This document shows positions 5,852 through 6,346 of a stretch of 6,346 bases of DNA, piece by piece. Under the pieces are notes generated by a model. It was not told where the DNA came from. It ran no database searches and was given only the letters and a program-made list of their open reading frames with translations. The stretch covers positions 1 to 6,346 of the forward strand of contig JAOZQV010000226.1 in assembly GCA_029932035.1 (NCBI GenBank), read 5' to 3'. Each line of letters begins with the position of its first letter. The first letter of the stretch is position 1. The DNA is from Deltaproteobacteria bacterium. Lineage in GTDB: Bacteria; Desulfobacterota; DSM-4660; Desulfatiglandales; Desulfatiglandaceae. The position numbers were made by a program, and so were the translations under genes.

Positions 5852-6286
5852 TCATATATGCACAACTACCACGTTTCCCCATTTTTCACTCAGGTATTTG
5901 GCCACAAGCCGACGGTGGCATTTGTCAGGTTCAGGCTCGCTGCATAACAGGCATCCGCCGTCAAAGACCTCTTTAGAAACGGTCTCCTCTGGCGTTCTCT
6001 CTTCCAACAGGGCCATAAAATCTTTCTCATAAAGCGACCAGTCACCCTTGTTCTTCTTATAGGCTTCCAAAATCTCCTTTGTGGGGGCCAGCTCCGGAAG
6101 ATGTATATAATCGATATTACATATGGTCCTCAGAAAATACCTGAGGTCATCCCGCTTTGCAAAACCGGCAAGCTGTGATACATTGTTTAGACGTATATCT
6201 ATGACGCGTTTCACGCCGGCTTTGGACAGCTTTGTAAAAAAGACCTCAGCCGACTTCTTTGTAAACCCTATGGTAAAGAGCTCCAC
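5852..6286 (-). CDS. DUF488 family protein
   Basis: A 144-residue soluble protein when started at GTG 6286. Family landmarks are ELFTIGFTKKSAEVFF at the N-terminus, V-I-D30-I-R32-L-N-N, QLAGFAKRDDLRYFL, YIHLPELAPTKE, and the C-terminal C112-L-L-C115 ... P-D-K-C123-H-R-R motif. DUF488 is a conserved family of unknown biochemical function; the Cys/His cluster suggests a metal or nucleophile site (inference). The GTG start is chosen because GGGGGGGGAG lies 7 nt upstream and the protein then begins right at the conserved ELFTIGFT strand. An ATG at 6331 would add 15 unconserved residues and has its purine run too close. The gene precedes the MFS permease, 13 bp from the permease ATG. Confidence 0.85.
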   Translation of the reverse strand: MELFTIGFTKKSAEVFFTKLSKAGVKRVIDIRLNNVSQLAGFAKRDDLRYFLRTICNIDYIHLPELAPTKEILEAYKKNKGDWSLYEKDFMALLEERTPEETVSKEVFDGGCLLCSEPEPDKCHRRLVAKYLSEKWGNVVVVHI

Positions 6287-6346
6287 TTTATTTCTCCCCC
6301 CCCTTTTCGTTATTTGATGAATCCTCCCCATCCTTTTTTACAAAGG

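Noticed and set aside
1..6346. CRISPR array, tRNA or rRNA genes, transposase genes
   Set aside because: No regularly spaced repeats, tRNA cloverleaf motifs, rRNA sequence or transposase motifs were found on either strand by eye.

Overview
The window reads as a stretch of chromosome from an anaerobic, corrinoid-using bacterium, most likely a deltaproteobacterial sulfate reducer or syntroph (Desulfobacterota). This is inferred from gene content and protein style: a CoA-acylating methylmalonate-semialdehyde dehydrogenase under a FadR-type regulator, a BtuR/CobO corrinoid adenosyltransferase, a small cysteine-rich protein of the DUF6951 type, and a PAS protein. No marker gene fixes the taxon.

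Layout. On the minus strand, from about 3725 down to 1, lie a GntR/FCD regulator (3725-2838), mmsA (2747-1254), a ferritin-like helical protein (1238-807), a structured intergenic RNA element ending in an intrinsic terminator (772-630), a DUF6951-like gene (616-251), and the 5' end of a PAS-domain gene that runs off the left edge (187-1). The first three look like one operon. The last two look like a second unit whose expression may depend on the RNA element. Between 3726 and 4165 is a 440-bp AT-rich intergenic region holding an imperfect inverted-repeat element (3811-3924) and a promoter for the only plus-strand gene. That gene is a corrinoid adenosyltransferase (4166-4720) that appears to start at AUU behind a strong Shine-Dalgarno. 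It meets tail to tail, with interlocked stop codons, a minus-strand two-gene unit: an MFS permease (5838-4717) downstream of a DUF488 protein (6286-5852).

How it fits together. MmsA would turn (methyl)malonate semialdehyde into propionyl-CoA or acetyl-CoA, under control of the adjacent FCD regulator. The adenosyltransferase makes adenosyl-corrinoid, the cofactor of methylmalonyl-CoA mutase, so a propionyl/methylmalonyl-CoA theme is plausible but not proven; no mutase gene is in the window.

The most interesting signal is at 630-772 (minus strand). A possible three-way-junction RNA has a closing 8-bp helix and a second helix whose 3' strands are re-used as the 5' arm of a strong terminator placed just before the DUF6951-like gene. 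That is the architecture of a riboswitch or attenuator, though a dispersed repeat carrying a terminator is the main alternative.
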